A model generated the notes under the pieces. It saw nothing but the letters and a program-made list of their open reading frames with translations, did no database searches and was not told the DNA's origin. Source: Aphrocallistes beatrix (taxonomy: Eukaryota; Porifera; Hexactinellida; Sceptrulophora; Aphrocallistidae). From it: DNA of 64,000 bases. The stretch spans positions 4,774,001 to 4,838,000 of the forward strand of contig OY725489.1 of assembly GCA_963281255.1 (NCBI GenBank), read 5' to 3'. A program made the position numbers and the translations under genes. Numbering within the stretch: position 1 is the stretch's first letter; each line of letters begins with the position of its first letter. This document shows, in pieces, positions 22,508 through 32,729 of this stretch.

Positions 22508-22905
22508 CACCGCCTGGACAAAAGTATTCATACAATTCAACTTTTATACAGTCGATCCTGCATAATTTGACTGTCTTTAGGGGCAAAAAAAACTGGGACT
22601 ATATAGTGCAATTTCTACTGTTCAGCACCTGTGATGGTAGAGAACGATGGCAGATTAGAGAAGTTCTATTGTAATACTAATCCATTTCTGAAGTCAAAGT
22701 ATTTAATCAATGAAGGATAGGCTAAAACTAGTTTTAAATTTGCTTCTTTCATATTCAAATTACTCACTTCATATGCTTTCAACCTAATTACTCCTCCCAA
22801 GTTTAAGTATTAGCAGTAGTTGCCACCCTATGGCACATGTTACGATTTATCACATTGTATATTATGGCATTGGTTGCACAATGTGGAATATTCCCGCACC
22901 CGAAT
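22508..22905. mobile_element. Truncated GGACAAAAGTATTC-family MITE with nested insert
   Basis: Left end CACCGCCTGGACAAAAGTAT after TA matches the element at 11256. After the nested insert (22549-22671), the sequence resumes with blocks shared with 11256-11733 (TTCATATTCAAATTACTCA at 22749, then GCCACC and ATGGCATTGG). The right inverted end is missing. Confidence 0.7.
22549..22671. mobile_element. Small pogo/Tigger-type MITE nested in the above
   Basis: CAGTCGATCCTGCATAATTT at the left and the complement of CAATAGAACTTCTCTAATC at the right are imperfect inverted ends of the CAGTMGAACCTCTCTAAT type, flanked by TA (22547-22548 and 22672-22673). Length 123 bp. Confidence 0.6.
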
Positions 22906-22944
22906 AATCGTCCTCCCTGGAGATTTGTTAGATCCCAAATAACC

Positions 22945-23150
22945 TCCTGGACAATGAATTTATACGAGTGTGAAGTTAGGCAGTATTCGACTGAGCCATA
23001 GCCTTCTATATAGATTTAGAAGGCTATGACTGAGCACACTTTGAGTAAATATTTAACCAACTTCCCATTATCAGATTCGAAATAATCTGGTATCATTCGA
23101 AAAATAAGGATTAGTGCTCTCTTCTTATATGATAAAATCTTAAAATAATT
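22945..23150 (-). repeat. Solo terminal fragment of the 35.6-39.9 kb inverted-repeat family
   Basis: ACGAGTGTGAAGTTAGGCAG at 22966, ACCAACTTCCCATTATCAGA at 23058 and GGATTAGTGCTCTCTTC at 23109 match the reverse complement of the outer right arm (39740-39866). A perfect small hairpin (CATAGCCTTCT / AGAAGGCTATG) lies at 22998-23029. Confidence 0.65.
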
Positions 23151-23215
23151 TTATTTCCTTAGCCCCGCCTCGCCCCGGTTTGGAAAATTCCTGTGACCCC
23201 CCCTGCATGTGAATA

Positions 23216-23334
23216 GTGTATGGACATGTATATTTATGCTTAAAATACGTATTTTGCTTATCCGAACGATTTCACTTATTCTGATCACCAATCTTCAAAC
23301 TAAAAACGGAGTTCGGATAACCGAGGGTGTACTG
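23216..23334. repeat. Possible pogo-type MITE end
   Basis: GGAGTTCGGATAACCGAGGG followed by TGTACTGTA reads, reversed, as TACAGTACACCCTCGGTTATCCG, a pogo/Tigger-like terminus; TTATCCGAACGA at 23257 may be part of the opposite arm. Confidence 0.45.
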
Positions 23335-23594
23335 TAATATGGAAATGTATTTAAACAGCCCTAAATTAAATGTGTATATCATAAAATATTTAACATAAAG
23401 AAATCCCTTTACTAAAGATGTTATAAAATGGATTAACGCCCATTTAAAACTAATAAAGTTTCATAGTGATTACTTGTCTGATATATATACAATGATCCTT
23501 CTTCATTAGCAGGCGGGGCCTTAATTATTTGATCTAGACAGGCACCTTTTCCTGAATAAATCATCCATTTATTTCCCATATCAATTGTATAGAC

Positions 23595-23772
23595 CAGTGG
23601 TTTTCAACCTTTTTTGTTATTTCTGAACCCCAAATATGTTGTTATAATCTACCCGAACCCTACCCTTTCGCCATACATAAATAATGCGTATAATTAACAT
23701 ATTAATTTCTTGTCTCGAGAAGTGCTCGGAACCACTAAGAATCGCTCGCGGAATCCCAGTTGAAAACCACTG
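23595..23772. mobile_element. CAGTGGTTTTCAACC hAT MITE with perfect 8-bp duplication
   Basis: Inverted ends CAGTGGTTTTCAACC and GGTTGAAAACCACTG-like (GTTGAAAACCACTG) are flanked by GTATAGAC on both sides (23587-23594, 23773-23780). Length 178 bp. Confidence 0.92.
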
Positions 23773-23784
23773 GTATAGACCTAA

Positions 23785-25239
23785 ATATCAGTCTTAAAAA
23801 TGAAGGCTTCAGCAAATAGATCAAGATCAGTACCCCACGTTTTCGCTCTCCTCATATTTACTTTGTTATATTGTTTTTTGTATTTCGATAGTTGATCACT
23901 GATCGTAGATAATTATTTCTTATGAATTTCTCACATGTAGCTTTAAATTCACCCTTCATGTTATCAGTAATAATTATCGCATTTTTGATGATTGTTATCA
24001 ATGCGGCCTGTAATTAAATATGAAAGATAAGTAAATAAATAATTCCCATCCATTGGAACCGAAAACATTGATAATAGAATTAAATCATTCAAATGAGTCT
24101 ACAATGACTATCATTTCTACGTTTGACCTATGAATGAAAGTGGTTTGAAATCTGGTCATATAAACTCGCTACTACCTAATGCTAATACATCTAAATCAGT
24201 CAGAATTTCAATTTGATCTGGTATTAACATATTTGATTCTAAAGTTGTTTTACAGCATTTCAATTTAGGAGCTATAGACTCATCTTCTTTTGCTAGTTTT
24301 CTTTTAATTTTCCTGAAGGAGCACCATTTATTTATTCATAATCTTAAATTTATCAAAATGTGTATCGATTTTACAAGGTACAGGATACATATAACTTAAT
24401 TTCTCTTTTTCCTTTATCCCATTCTTCTTTGCAATCTTCTTCATTGAATACTAATTCCTGCTTTCTTTTTTTAAGAATGGTATGTTCCAAGGTTGAAACG
24501 CAAACTTTAAAATGCCATTCTATCTTCTATATGTAAATATATAATACGAATATAATCACCTGGTCTAATATTTATTCAGGATTTAAATATGTTATATTTC
24601 ACTATTTTAAATCAAATCTCAACAATGGGATTGCTGTCAGTATGAATTCGATCTTTCCTGATTTTACCAAAACCGAAGTATTGGGAGATTATTGTTTGAT
24701 AGATATTCAAGTTATTTCGGATAATATGATACATTTTTAATACTGACTGAGCGTTTATCAGCTCTAATTTGATCTAAACATTTTATATATATGTTGTCAA
24801 AATGTCTCCCAAGGTGATCTTTTTCCTATAACTCTCACTATTCTCTTTTTCAACAGATTCTCATCTATTAATTCCAGAACTTTATTGTTTATTTCTATAT
24901 TTCCTCTTACTTGCGCCTCAAGATCTAACATACTACTAGATACGAGTAGTAAAGTAAACTCATTGCCCAATAAATAACACAATGATTCAAATATAAAACT
25001 ATTTAATTAATTTTAGTCCTCTTTTCTATTGTACTTAATACATCGATATCACATGCTTCAATGTTTTGTCAATTTTATAACTCTTAACTAAATTATAACT
25101 AATCCGATGCATAATGTTCGCAGAACAAAGATGGAGAAATTTTGTGAAATCCAATTTTGACTCAAGATTATTAACAAACTCCCAACATTTATCCAAATAA
25201 CTAATTATGTTAATCTTACGTATTAAAGGCTATACACAT
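23785..25239 (-). other. AT-rich region with an unidentified coding-like stretch
   Basis: On the minus strand, 24200-24330 reads RKIKRKLAKEDESIAPKLKC, CKTTLESNMLIPDQIEILTD; 24797-24982 reads an open 61-codon frame (LEAQVRGNIEINNKVLELID). The composition looks more protein-like than most shadow frames here, but stops separate the pieces and I recognise no family. It may be an old pseudogene or an exon. Confidence 0.3.
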
Positions 25240-25406
25240 CATAGGCGTAGGCTCCGGTAGGGTTGGTAGGGCTATGGCCCTACCAATAATTTGTCGAAGG
25301 CTATTATCTTCTATTAGGCATATTACGACTTGTCCAAAATGGCCGTACCAATCCTGATTCCTAGCCCAAAGGCCCTACCAATTCTCACCCCGAGTCTACG
25401 CCCCTG
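25240..25406. mobile_element. Short hAT-type MITE, copy 2
   Basis: CATAGGCGTAGGCTCCGGTA to CGAGTCTACGCCCCTG; nearly identical to 17499-17635 but with about 30 extra bases (a second GGCCCTACCAAT block). The flanks share CACAT. Confidence 0.75.
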
Positions 25407-26399
25407 CACATACTATACATCATCGCCCAGCTATAATCCATTCAACTTGTGTAATATTTAGCGCTTTTTGTAATACCAACTTAGAAGTTAAAACCTATTT
25501 ATTAGAAAAATGAGATATCTCTGTAGTCCCATGATCACTGTTGATTATTTCTGCAACTGATATAGGGCTTGTATAAAATTATAAAGATGGTATTAAAGTA
25601 TGCATATTCGTTGAGAAAATCATGATAAGTCATCATCCTGTTGCGCAATGAGCTATATTTCTTTCCAAATTGTTCATTTTTTGAACTGTTTTAAACATAC
25701 TTTGAATCATTATTAACTTCAGATTTTCTGGTAAGACCAATAGACCATGAGCCAGGGGGGTTGATGGGTCCAAATCGAGGTGCTAATGCTCATGTTGATT
25801 TTTGGCAAGGTATACACCCCCAGAGTTGGAAAATATATGATGGACTTGCATGGATGGTAGTTTTTGGTTGTTACTGGCGTTATTCATGACCGGCTGTCGG
25901 ATTTTCGTACGAAACCCCTTTTCACAAAATACAATTAAAATGACTATATATGCGTTTTAAGCTTCTAGTTGCACTCAGATGACCGAGCGGAGTCGGAGAG
26001 GGGTCACTCAATATGCTACAAACATGTTTTGAAAATAGTTTGTTTTCACATTCCTGGGTTCATATGGTGTTGCTAGGGTGGTAAAGTTCGCTCAATGGAA
26101 CCTTGACCCCTCAAAATGCTGGAAATTTTGTTCTGAAAACGAATATCCACTCTAAAAATAGCTTTGGTGGTCAGGGACTTGCTTTAAGTCCACGAAGCAA
26201 GCCCAAAATTTGGAATTTGGTATTACTTTGCCTTATAACAGTTTATTTATAGATTAGGTGGATCGATTTAGCATTCCTTGTGGATAAATTAACTACGCTT
26301 TTCATTTTCCATGCTAACAAAAATGTAAGTCCACCAACTGATCAATATTATCACAGTTAAGTCCTTCATCATCATCTTAATAATCTTTTGAATCAGAAT

Positions 26400-27150
26400 C
26401 TTGTACAGTATTGTTCCCTTCCGCCAATTGCTGCAGTTTTGCAGACTGCATGAAATGGTGCATTTTAAAACATTGGCAAAAGAACTGGCAATTTAGTAAC
26501 TTGCAGACTGAAGTGCACTTGCAAGATAAGAGCTCAATGATGACATCTGGGGCTGGTCATCCAGCGAATCATAAGTTTCCTATCTTCAATGGTCCACCTA
26601 TGATCACTTGGGTATCTTTAAGAGTTTGTGCCACACTCCAGTCTGGAAATTTGTACAAAGATAATGCAATGCATGAAGAGGCAATTTCACAAGGGGGCAG
26701 CTGTCGTGATTCGACCTCCCCTTTCTTTTCCTTATGCAATAGATCGCGTAGCTCATTCACAGTGGTAGATGGGCATTTGTATTAACATATAACCTACAAA
26801 TGAACTCTTGAAGCACATTGAAGAGGTCTTCGTAATTGAACCTTTGTCTTCATTAACTTCAAAGCACTGATCTTACCTTTTCCACCAAAGCACTAACTGT
26901 GTCACATTCTGTGAAGAATGCCAACAAATCGTTCTCTACTAATGGTGCCCCACTTTTTGTACACCTGACATGGAAAATTAGGACGAATGAAAGGCAAGTA
27001 ATAAGCACATCTGCATACATGCCCTCCTTGCCATGATAAAAGCGGGTCGCAACGTTGAATTTCGCGGGACATTGCGGGACGCAATAGAAAAGTACTATAC
27101 ATAGAATCCAAAAAGCGGGGACATAATAGGGGAATTTCATGTAAAAGCGG
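26400..27150 (-). pseudogene. Decayed uncharacterised transposon-type gene with CXC cysteine-rich end
   Basis: Reading the minus strand from right to left: FTECDTVSALVE and, in another frame, GKISALKLMKTKVQLRR near 26820-26900; VNELRDLLHKEKK, QLPPCEIASSCIALSLYKF, WSVAQTLKDTQVI near 26620-26760; then PAPDVIIELLSCKCTSVCKL near 26500-26560 followed by further Cys-containing codons. I recognise the order GCDT(T/V)SAL...GK..ALKL..., LPP.., PAP..(L/I)ELLSC.C...C from a large, multi-copy set of uncharacterised invertebrate proteins that end in a tesmin/TSO1-like CXC cysteine-rich motif. Their function is unknown to me. Multiple stops and frameshifts make it a pseudogene. The terminus at 27195-27230 may belong to the same element. 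Confidence 0.5.
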
Positions 27151-27194
27151 AACCCTCGCGAAAATTAGCTCAGTCGAAGTGTGAAACATCGGGA

Positions 27195-27230
27195 CCTCCC
27201 CGCCATAAACGGGACAGTTGGCAAGTATGC
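27195..27230. repeat. CATACTTGCCAAC-type terminus
   Basis: ACGGGACAGTTGGCAAGTATG, with CGGGAC/GCGGGAC motifs spread over 27050-27200, is the same terminus type as at 11160-11243. The transposon class is not clear to me. Confidence 0.5.
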
Positions 27231-27304
27231 ATCTATATCTTTAGATGATATAATTATGAAACTCTTTAGTTGAATGTTTGCATGTATTAACAACATTATC
27301 TAAA

Positions 27305-27860
27305 ATGATACATTAACAGACTTCTACCAACTTCACATCGAAAACAATGCATCTCGTGTTCACCCTTCTGACTACCTCACGGACTTCAACAACTTGATTA
27401 ACACTCTTATAACCATCGATCGCTTTTCTAAGACCACCCCCCACCGACGATCACGCACCAACTTTCTACCTTAAAATTAAAACCCACAAACCATCCTTCG
27501 CTACTTGTATCACTATCCATCCAGAAATCACCTGCAACCTAACCCCCGCCACATTACTTCCAATCACACGACCCATCGTTAATCATACAAACTCAGCTTC
27601 ATGGCTTTGTGCAAATTATCTCCATCCACCAATCACCCCCATCACCCAAGCTAATTCCTTCCTGACATCAGACATCCATGAGACCATTGACAAGCTGTGC
27701 TAAAACGGTCTCCCCAACTCAATTATATACAGGTGATATTCAGCAGTTTTACCCCTCTACCCCCACGGACTCGGACTAGATAGATGCCTTTAGATTCTAC
27801 CACCCCTCAAACAAGCCAGAGCTCAAGCTTCTACAAAAGCTCGTACTATTACAACTACGG
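27305..27860 (+). pseudogene. Penelope-like reverse transcriptase fragment
   Basis: Two plus-strand frames read DFYQLHIENNASRVHPSDYL and LINTLITIDRF, then FYLKIKTHKPS near 27467, LPITRPIVNHTNSASWLCAN near 27557, and IIYTGDIQQFYPSTPTDSD near 27722-27780, followed by FRFYHPSNKPELKLLQKLV. The pattern tfYl..KiHK...RPIv.....S......l.p......DvtslYp.IP is that of Penelope-like element RTs, with the first catalytic Asp at 27734-27736. The sequence is distinctly C-rich compared with the flanks. It ends before the YxDD box and has no GIY-YIG endonuclease, so both ends are missing. Other single-ORF RT lineages share part of this pattern, so the clade is not certain. Confidence 0.6.
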
Positions 27861-27910
27861 TTCTATTCTTCTCAGATAGCATTGGAACTGGGGTCGGGTA
27901 TGGCATTGTG

Positions 27911-28078
27911 CAGTGGTTCACAACCTGGGATCCATGGATCCCTTAGTAGTAGTCCACGTAAGATATCAGGGGGTCCACAAGATTCAAATTTCGTATTACT
28001 GTTAATAGGAGGGGGTTCACAGAATATAAGAACTCTGTTATAGGGGGTCCACAGCCAAAAAAAGGTTGAAAACCGCTA
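27911..28078. mobile_element. CAGTGGTTCACAACC hAT MITE
   Basis: Left end CAGTGGTTCACAACC and right end GGTTGAAAACCGCTA are inverted; GGGGGTCCAC blocks repeat inside. Flanks GCATTGTG (27903-27910) and GCTTAGTG (28079-28086) match at six of eight bases. It lies directly against the Tc1 fragment at 28080. Confidence 0.75.
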
Positions 28079-28079
28079 G

Positions 28080-28399
28080 CTTAGTGTATTCCAAACCTTT
28101 TAAACAACGAGCTACTGTGTTTTTAGAGATTTCAATGGGACATTTGCTTTCCATAGATCTAAGAGAAATAGATGACATCCGTCGAATATATTGTGCAACA
28201 CTGTTTCTTATAAGTGGAGCCAATTTAGACGGTATGTCGCCTTATTTCTTATGTTAATCGATAGTTTCTCCTGAATTCTGGAATTCACATTGTAGACTGT
28301 GGCAAGTGGGACACCAATAAGTCGAGATATCTCTTTGAGTGTATGCTTTTTACATTCTAATAGGAATTTGATTCGTATCTTCTTCTCTGTTTGGACCAT
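28080..28399 (-). pseudogene. N-terminal fragment of a Tc1/mariner-type transposase
   Basis: The minus-strand start at 28399 reads VQTEKKIRIKFLLECKKHTL, KEISRLIGVPLATVYNV, and in the second frame (28038-28223) LIRNSVAQYIRRMSSISLRS, CPIEISKNTVARCLKGLEYT. These are two successive helix-turn-helix motifs (PAI and RED subdomains) of Tc1/mariner/IS630-type DNA-binding domains. Catalytic region is absent; the hAT MITE at 27911-28078 sits at the break, and no continuation was seen beyond it. One frameshift separates the two motifs. Confidence 0.75.
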
Positions 28400-28689
28400 A
28401 TCAATTATATCAAGTAATTCATCGACATATCACCACAAATTCTGAAATATTCCATAAAATAATGGGTCATCATGACGTCATCTATAATTAGTACCTCAAT
28501 ATTAAAAATATTATTTTCGTAGAAGTTGTTTGGGTATACTCCCAACCGATTTTCATATAACTGAGAACTAACGTTATAGCCTCAAATCGAAATGTACTTT
28601 TTATTTCGACTATGGATCAAATTAAACAAAATTCTAAATGATAATTGGACAGGCTGTTTTACTGATTAGGAAGTGCCTATTGCCTATCG

Positions 28690-28825
28690 CAGTGGTTCCC
28701 AACCGGGAGTCCATTGACCCCTTAGTGAGCCACTGAAGATATCAGGGGGTCCACAGAATATGGAAAATAGAAAATTGCAATAGAGGGGAGGGGGTCCACA
28801 GCTAAAAGAAGGTTGATTACCGCTG
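28690..28825. mobile_element. CAGTGGTTCCCAACC hAT MITE with perfect 8-bp duplication
   Basis: CAGTGGTTCCCAACC at the left, GGTTGATTACCGCTG at the right, flanked by GCCTATCG on both sides (28682-28689, 28826-28833). 136 bp; internal GGGGGTCCAC(A) blocks show it is the same family as 27911-28078. Confidence 0.9.
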
Positions 28826-29123
28826 GCCTATCGAATAAGTTCAAATTTCAATGACTAGATGCTATAGCTTTCAAAATATAGCCATCAATTGAATAGCCTC
28901 GTTTATCATAGCAACGTAGGAATGCACACATTCTATTCAAAATTTCAAAAATTTTCGAATAGACCCATCCCCAGCATGGTTTATCAGCAATTTTGATGTC
29001 AATAATGCTTCACAGTATGTTTAAAACAGTTCAGAAAATGAACAATTTTGTATGAAATATATCTTATTGCGCAACTGGCTGATGACTTATCATGATTTTT
29101 TCAACGATATGCATACTTTAATA

Positions 29124-29330
29124 CAGTTGAACCCCTATAAGTGGTGTCTGTATATTTTGGGAACCTCTTTTTGTGGGGCAAATTTATGCCATCTTTATTC
29201 GTTTACATACAAATGAACCTCCTCTATAAGTGAGGAAGTGGGGAATGTGGGAAATAAATATTTCAGAAATTATTTTCCCATTCAAATTTACCTCTTTAAT
29301 TGGGGTGAAGTGGTGAAAAAGTGGTATTCT
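29124..29330. mobile_element. Pogo-type MITE, left part
   Basis: CAGTTGAACCCCTATAAGTG follows TA and resembles the termini of the element at 40082-40707; CCTCCTATAAGTGAGG-like sequence recurs inside. The right end seems cut off by the Harbinger element that begins at about 29333. Confidence 0.6.
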
Positions 29331-29332
29331 GC

Positions 29333-30400
29333 GACCGTATTCACTAAGAACTTAAGATCGATTTTAGTGCTTAAGTCTTAAGTTCGATCTTAGTCGTATT
29401 CACTGAGATTTAAGTTCGATCTTAAGACCGAACTTAAGACCGAACTTTAAGCAACCTAGAGAGATGTCTTTTTCACTAATTACTCCATGAATGTTGTTCA
29501 AATTACTTCCATCGGACATTGAGTCTACCTTGAGATTGATAAATTAGACTTCAAATAAAATTTAAATATTTTTAAAACATTTCTCTTATTGTGTGTAACA
29601 CATCGCAACATGTATCACATGCTATAATTCGTGGCAAATTCTTCCTGAGTTGTATGAATAAACAAAAATATTCTTTGATTATATAATCTTACACACATTC
29701 TAACATGTATAATTATAGAGATAGGCTTTATATATTGATTCACATGACTGATAATCTAATCACTTTGATCCTAAGATTTCCTATTTACAATGATTTTTTA
29801 AACAGTTTCAAAGTTATGACAAGCGGATTGATCCCTGTAGTGTTTTGCAGCAATATGTCCAGTTTCTTCAAATGCAAACGGTTCATCCATAATACTTGTG
29901 TGATGGTCAATAGTGGAAACTTCCAATATGGGCAGGCTTTCAAACAATAGCCATATTATGAAGGCAATGGAATCTTCTCTTCCATCTCCCAAAGGTTTGC
30001 TTGTTCAATACAAGCGTTTTTTGTGGGAGTAATTATAATTCTCTTGGGCATTTGAAGCAGTTTGTCGGTATGGAGTTAATAAATAGGATTTCAGCATACA
30101 CCCACTATCACCTAATATACGCTCACCAGCCAAGAAGTTATTCTTCACATATGTTCCAACCTGAGAGCTTCCAAATACGTGAGTCATGAACTGAACCGGG
30201 GAATCTTGCCAATCCATCGGAAAATCTACCATCAGGTAGACAGATAGCTTGAACATTTATCGAGTGATAGAAATGTCGGTTTACATAATCCGCCTCATTC
30301 TCAGAAGGCTTTTGAATACGAATATGCGTTCCATGTACAAGTCCAAGAACGCCGGGGAGGTTCGCGAGCTCATAAAACTGTGACTTAATCATAGAACTGT
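29333..30400. mobile_element. PIF/Harbinger element A1 (keeps transposase, lacks Myb gene)
   Basis: The terminus CCGTATTCACTAAGAACTTA, a set of CTTAAGATCGA-type inverted motifs and the next about 450 bp match 41484-42010 almost base for base, then the two copies part at about 29812 / 42008. Beyond that point this copy has Harbinger transposase coding (minus strand). The opposite terminus was not found. Confidence 0.8.
29790..30392 (-). pseudogene. Harbinger transposase (DDE_Tnp_4-type), C-terminal two thirds
   Basis: Starts at 30392 with SQFYELANLPGVLGLVHGTH, then IRIQKPSENEADYVN, FYHSINVQAICLPDGRF and FPGSVHDSRIWKLSG; in the next frame GERILGDSGCMLKSYLLTPY, ASNAQENYNYSHKK; then a third frame to 29798. 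This is the PIF/Harbinger nuclease. The usual I-D-G-T-H is V-H-G-T-H here, so the first catalytic Asp is replaced by His; the second (PGSVHDS) is present; the Glu-bearing block is lost among stops. At least two frameshifts. No N-terminal part was found upstream. Confidence 0.85.
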
Positions 30401-32585
30401 GTATGATAATATTAATAAATAATAAATGAAAAAATTAATATAATTATTTATTATAAACCTAATTATACTTGAGTAAATTTCATCGAAGTGCAAGATCATA
30501 CTGGTTTTCACTAGTAGTATACGTTTTTACCATCTCATTTTCCGTCCACAAAAGTACTGCTGTACGTATCTATCCCCGTGTTCTCTACATTTATTATACA
30601 GATTAGTAAAAGTACGGCCATATGTACACTCTGAACATTAAACCATCAATAGTTTATCGCCATCACTGAGACTAGATTTTGATCAGAAATATGTTAATTT
30701 TGATCATTAATTTGGAATACCAAAACAAATTAAAACAATTCCACATTTCTGATCAAAATAGGCAACCTCGCCATCAGTCCACAATGAACACGAGCATACT
30801 GTTGAATCGTTTCGAATCGACTAGAACCAGTCTATCATCCAGACTAACATATGGTGTAATCGGTGCAAATAAGATGTCTCCTCCAAGTCTTAAGAATCCT
30901 CATCCTCAACTAGTATCGGATGCTGCTCTGAGAGAACCGCTTCATCCAGCTCGTCAGTGTAAATCAAAACTGAGGTAGGAACTTTAACTTCAGAGTACTT
31001 GCGGCCAGGTTTTGGGCTATATGAAGAACATAGCTACGCTGTTGGAATTGGCACATCTGGTTGATATAGAGTCATGCAAGAGAGTGGTGGGCGGTAGGCA
31101 TGCTCGATCGTGGGGCAGTTGCTCTACAGTCTCGGTAATTTGACTAGATAGTTCAGTGATTTCGCCACCTATCTCTAGGGTGTTTTTTACATCATCCTCT
31201 GTGTTAAGCGAGTATATCACCTCTTCGGTAGCATCAATTCTATAGCTAGATCAGAAGGCGGGTCCTCACAAAGTGTACCTCAAAGGATGTACGACCAAGA
31301 GCAGAATCTTTAGCATTATTCTGACTATATTTAGACATATTTTGCTTGTGGACAATTCGTTTTGTATTCATCTTCCCCCTTTCTCCTGGCATTTAGTGCA
31401 GAGTTTTAGCAATAATTCGAGTTCGAGCGGGTGATTTGCAGTTTTGCTGTTTTAAATAGCCCACATTCGAAATCTCCTTGCATGTAAAGGATCGCTGCGT
31501 GCTTTGCCAGAGTGTCTCGTGGTCAGATGCCTTAAGCATAAAATTGTTAAAATGTGGATAAAAGCATGAAAATTGGAACGCTTGTACTTTTTATTCCTGG
31601 ACAACTTTAGGATAGGAACCACTCATTATTATAACTTCCTGGCAAGATGGCGCTCGTAAATTTTTTTTTTACTTAAATTTATTCAATGCTTTGTGCATTT
31701 AGACTCTCACGGAGGCATTGAAATTTGCACATTTATCCTTTCTTGCGGCCTTAACAACTTTAGGATGTATAACATCAACAGTTTCACTTTCCTGAAATAT
31801 TGCTGCTCCGCAAATAATCACTGGTTTTGTAAATGAATATTAGCCAATCAAAGCCGGTTTTGTAAAAAATTATTAGCCAGTCATTTGATTGGAAATTGAC
31901 CATATTTAGAGAAATGTTATTTTGCATTCTCTCACAGCGGCAGGAATGGTACAACATTCCGATCTCCAAACTTGACCTTTAACTTCTTAACTAGTGTCTT
32001 CTCATTTTTCTTGGCTAATTTAAACATTCTAAATATCAATTTAGGAAAATAACGTTATGTGGTTTGCCATGCCAGTCATTTAGATAAGACTTGGATAGTT
32101 TCCCTGACATTTAAATACTCTAATTTACAAAATTCCTACTTATGTATCATCATCGTTTGGTTTCTAGTGTTTAGTTCATGCTAATCCTATTTTTCCTTTC
32201 GAATTAAATCTGTTTGCTTTTTGATTAGCGAGAAAATTTTCTCTTAAGATTCAGGTTGTCTTAATCTAACCAAAATATACTTGTAGCATGCAGAAAGTCA
32301 CTACATGGGCATTTCGATTAGTCCCATACAGGCTGTTATGAAATTTTGACCTAAAACTATGATTCTATATAATTCAAATGTTCAGAGGTTTTCAAAGTAT
32401 TGTCCATAACATTCAATGCAATGATTAATGCAATTAAACAACTATCAAATGAGTTATTATGCCATTTCTAGTGGTAAGTTTCCAAAGGGCCTCTTTTGGA
32501 GTTATGGTTTGTCTAGATTCATCCCACCCATTTTTTATTAACAGTTGGAAATAGAAAATTGTTTCTACTAGTATGTCTACATAAT
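30401..32585. other. Gap of 2.2 kb without recognised gene
   Basis: Several 60-100 codon frames on both strands (for example 30679-30978 plus, 31017-31220 minus) carry no recognisable motif. Part may be the degraded 5' half of the Harbinger element. TTGATCAGAAATATG at 30677 and ATTTCTGATCAAAAT at 30745 form a small inverted repeat. Confidence 0.4.
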
Positions 32586-32660
32586 CAGGCTTGTCCAACT
32601 TATGGACCGCGAACCATAATCCGGCCCGCCCACATCCTCGGGAACTGTTACTAGGTGTGC
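32586..32660. repeat. Solo hAT-type MITE end (CAGGCTTGTCCAAC)
   Basis: CAGGCTTGTCCAACTTATGG followed by ACCGCGAACCATAATCCGGC, CCGCCC resembles a widespread class of hAT MITE ends; the partner end was not found. Confidence 0.5.
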
Positions 32661-32729
32661 GCGATTTATTTAGTGAAATATATTTGAGCAAACCTAATTG
32701 AGAAAAACTCATTTTGCGTACCAAATTGA

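Larger units (their letters stand above)
25592..29122. repeat. Long inverted repeat, about 3.5 kb, foldback superfamily
   Basis: ATTAAAGTATGCATATTCGT at 25592 through GAACTGTTTTAAACATACTT at 25685 is repeated inverted at 29122 back to about 28990, with most bases conserved over about 140 bp and weaker similarity beyond. The TAAGTCATCATCCTGTTGCG segment is the same motif as in the foldbacks at 9895 and 46934. The loop contains a CXC-type pseudogene, a Penelope-like RT, a Tc1 fragment and two hAT MITEs, so it is either a much-interrupted foldback or two separate copies in opposite orientation. Confidence 0.6.

Noticed and set aside
26859..27189. Two overlapping minus-strand open frames of 93 and 95 codons as genes
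   Set aside because: Their left ends contain the CXC-type remnant, but the rest covers the element terminus with GCGGGAC repeats; they are not independent genes.
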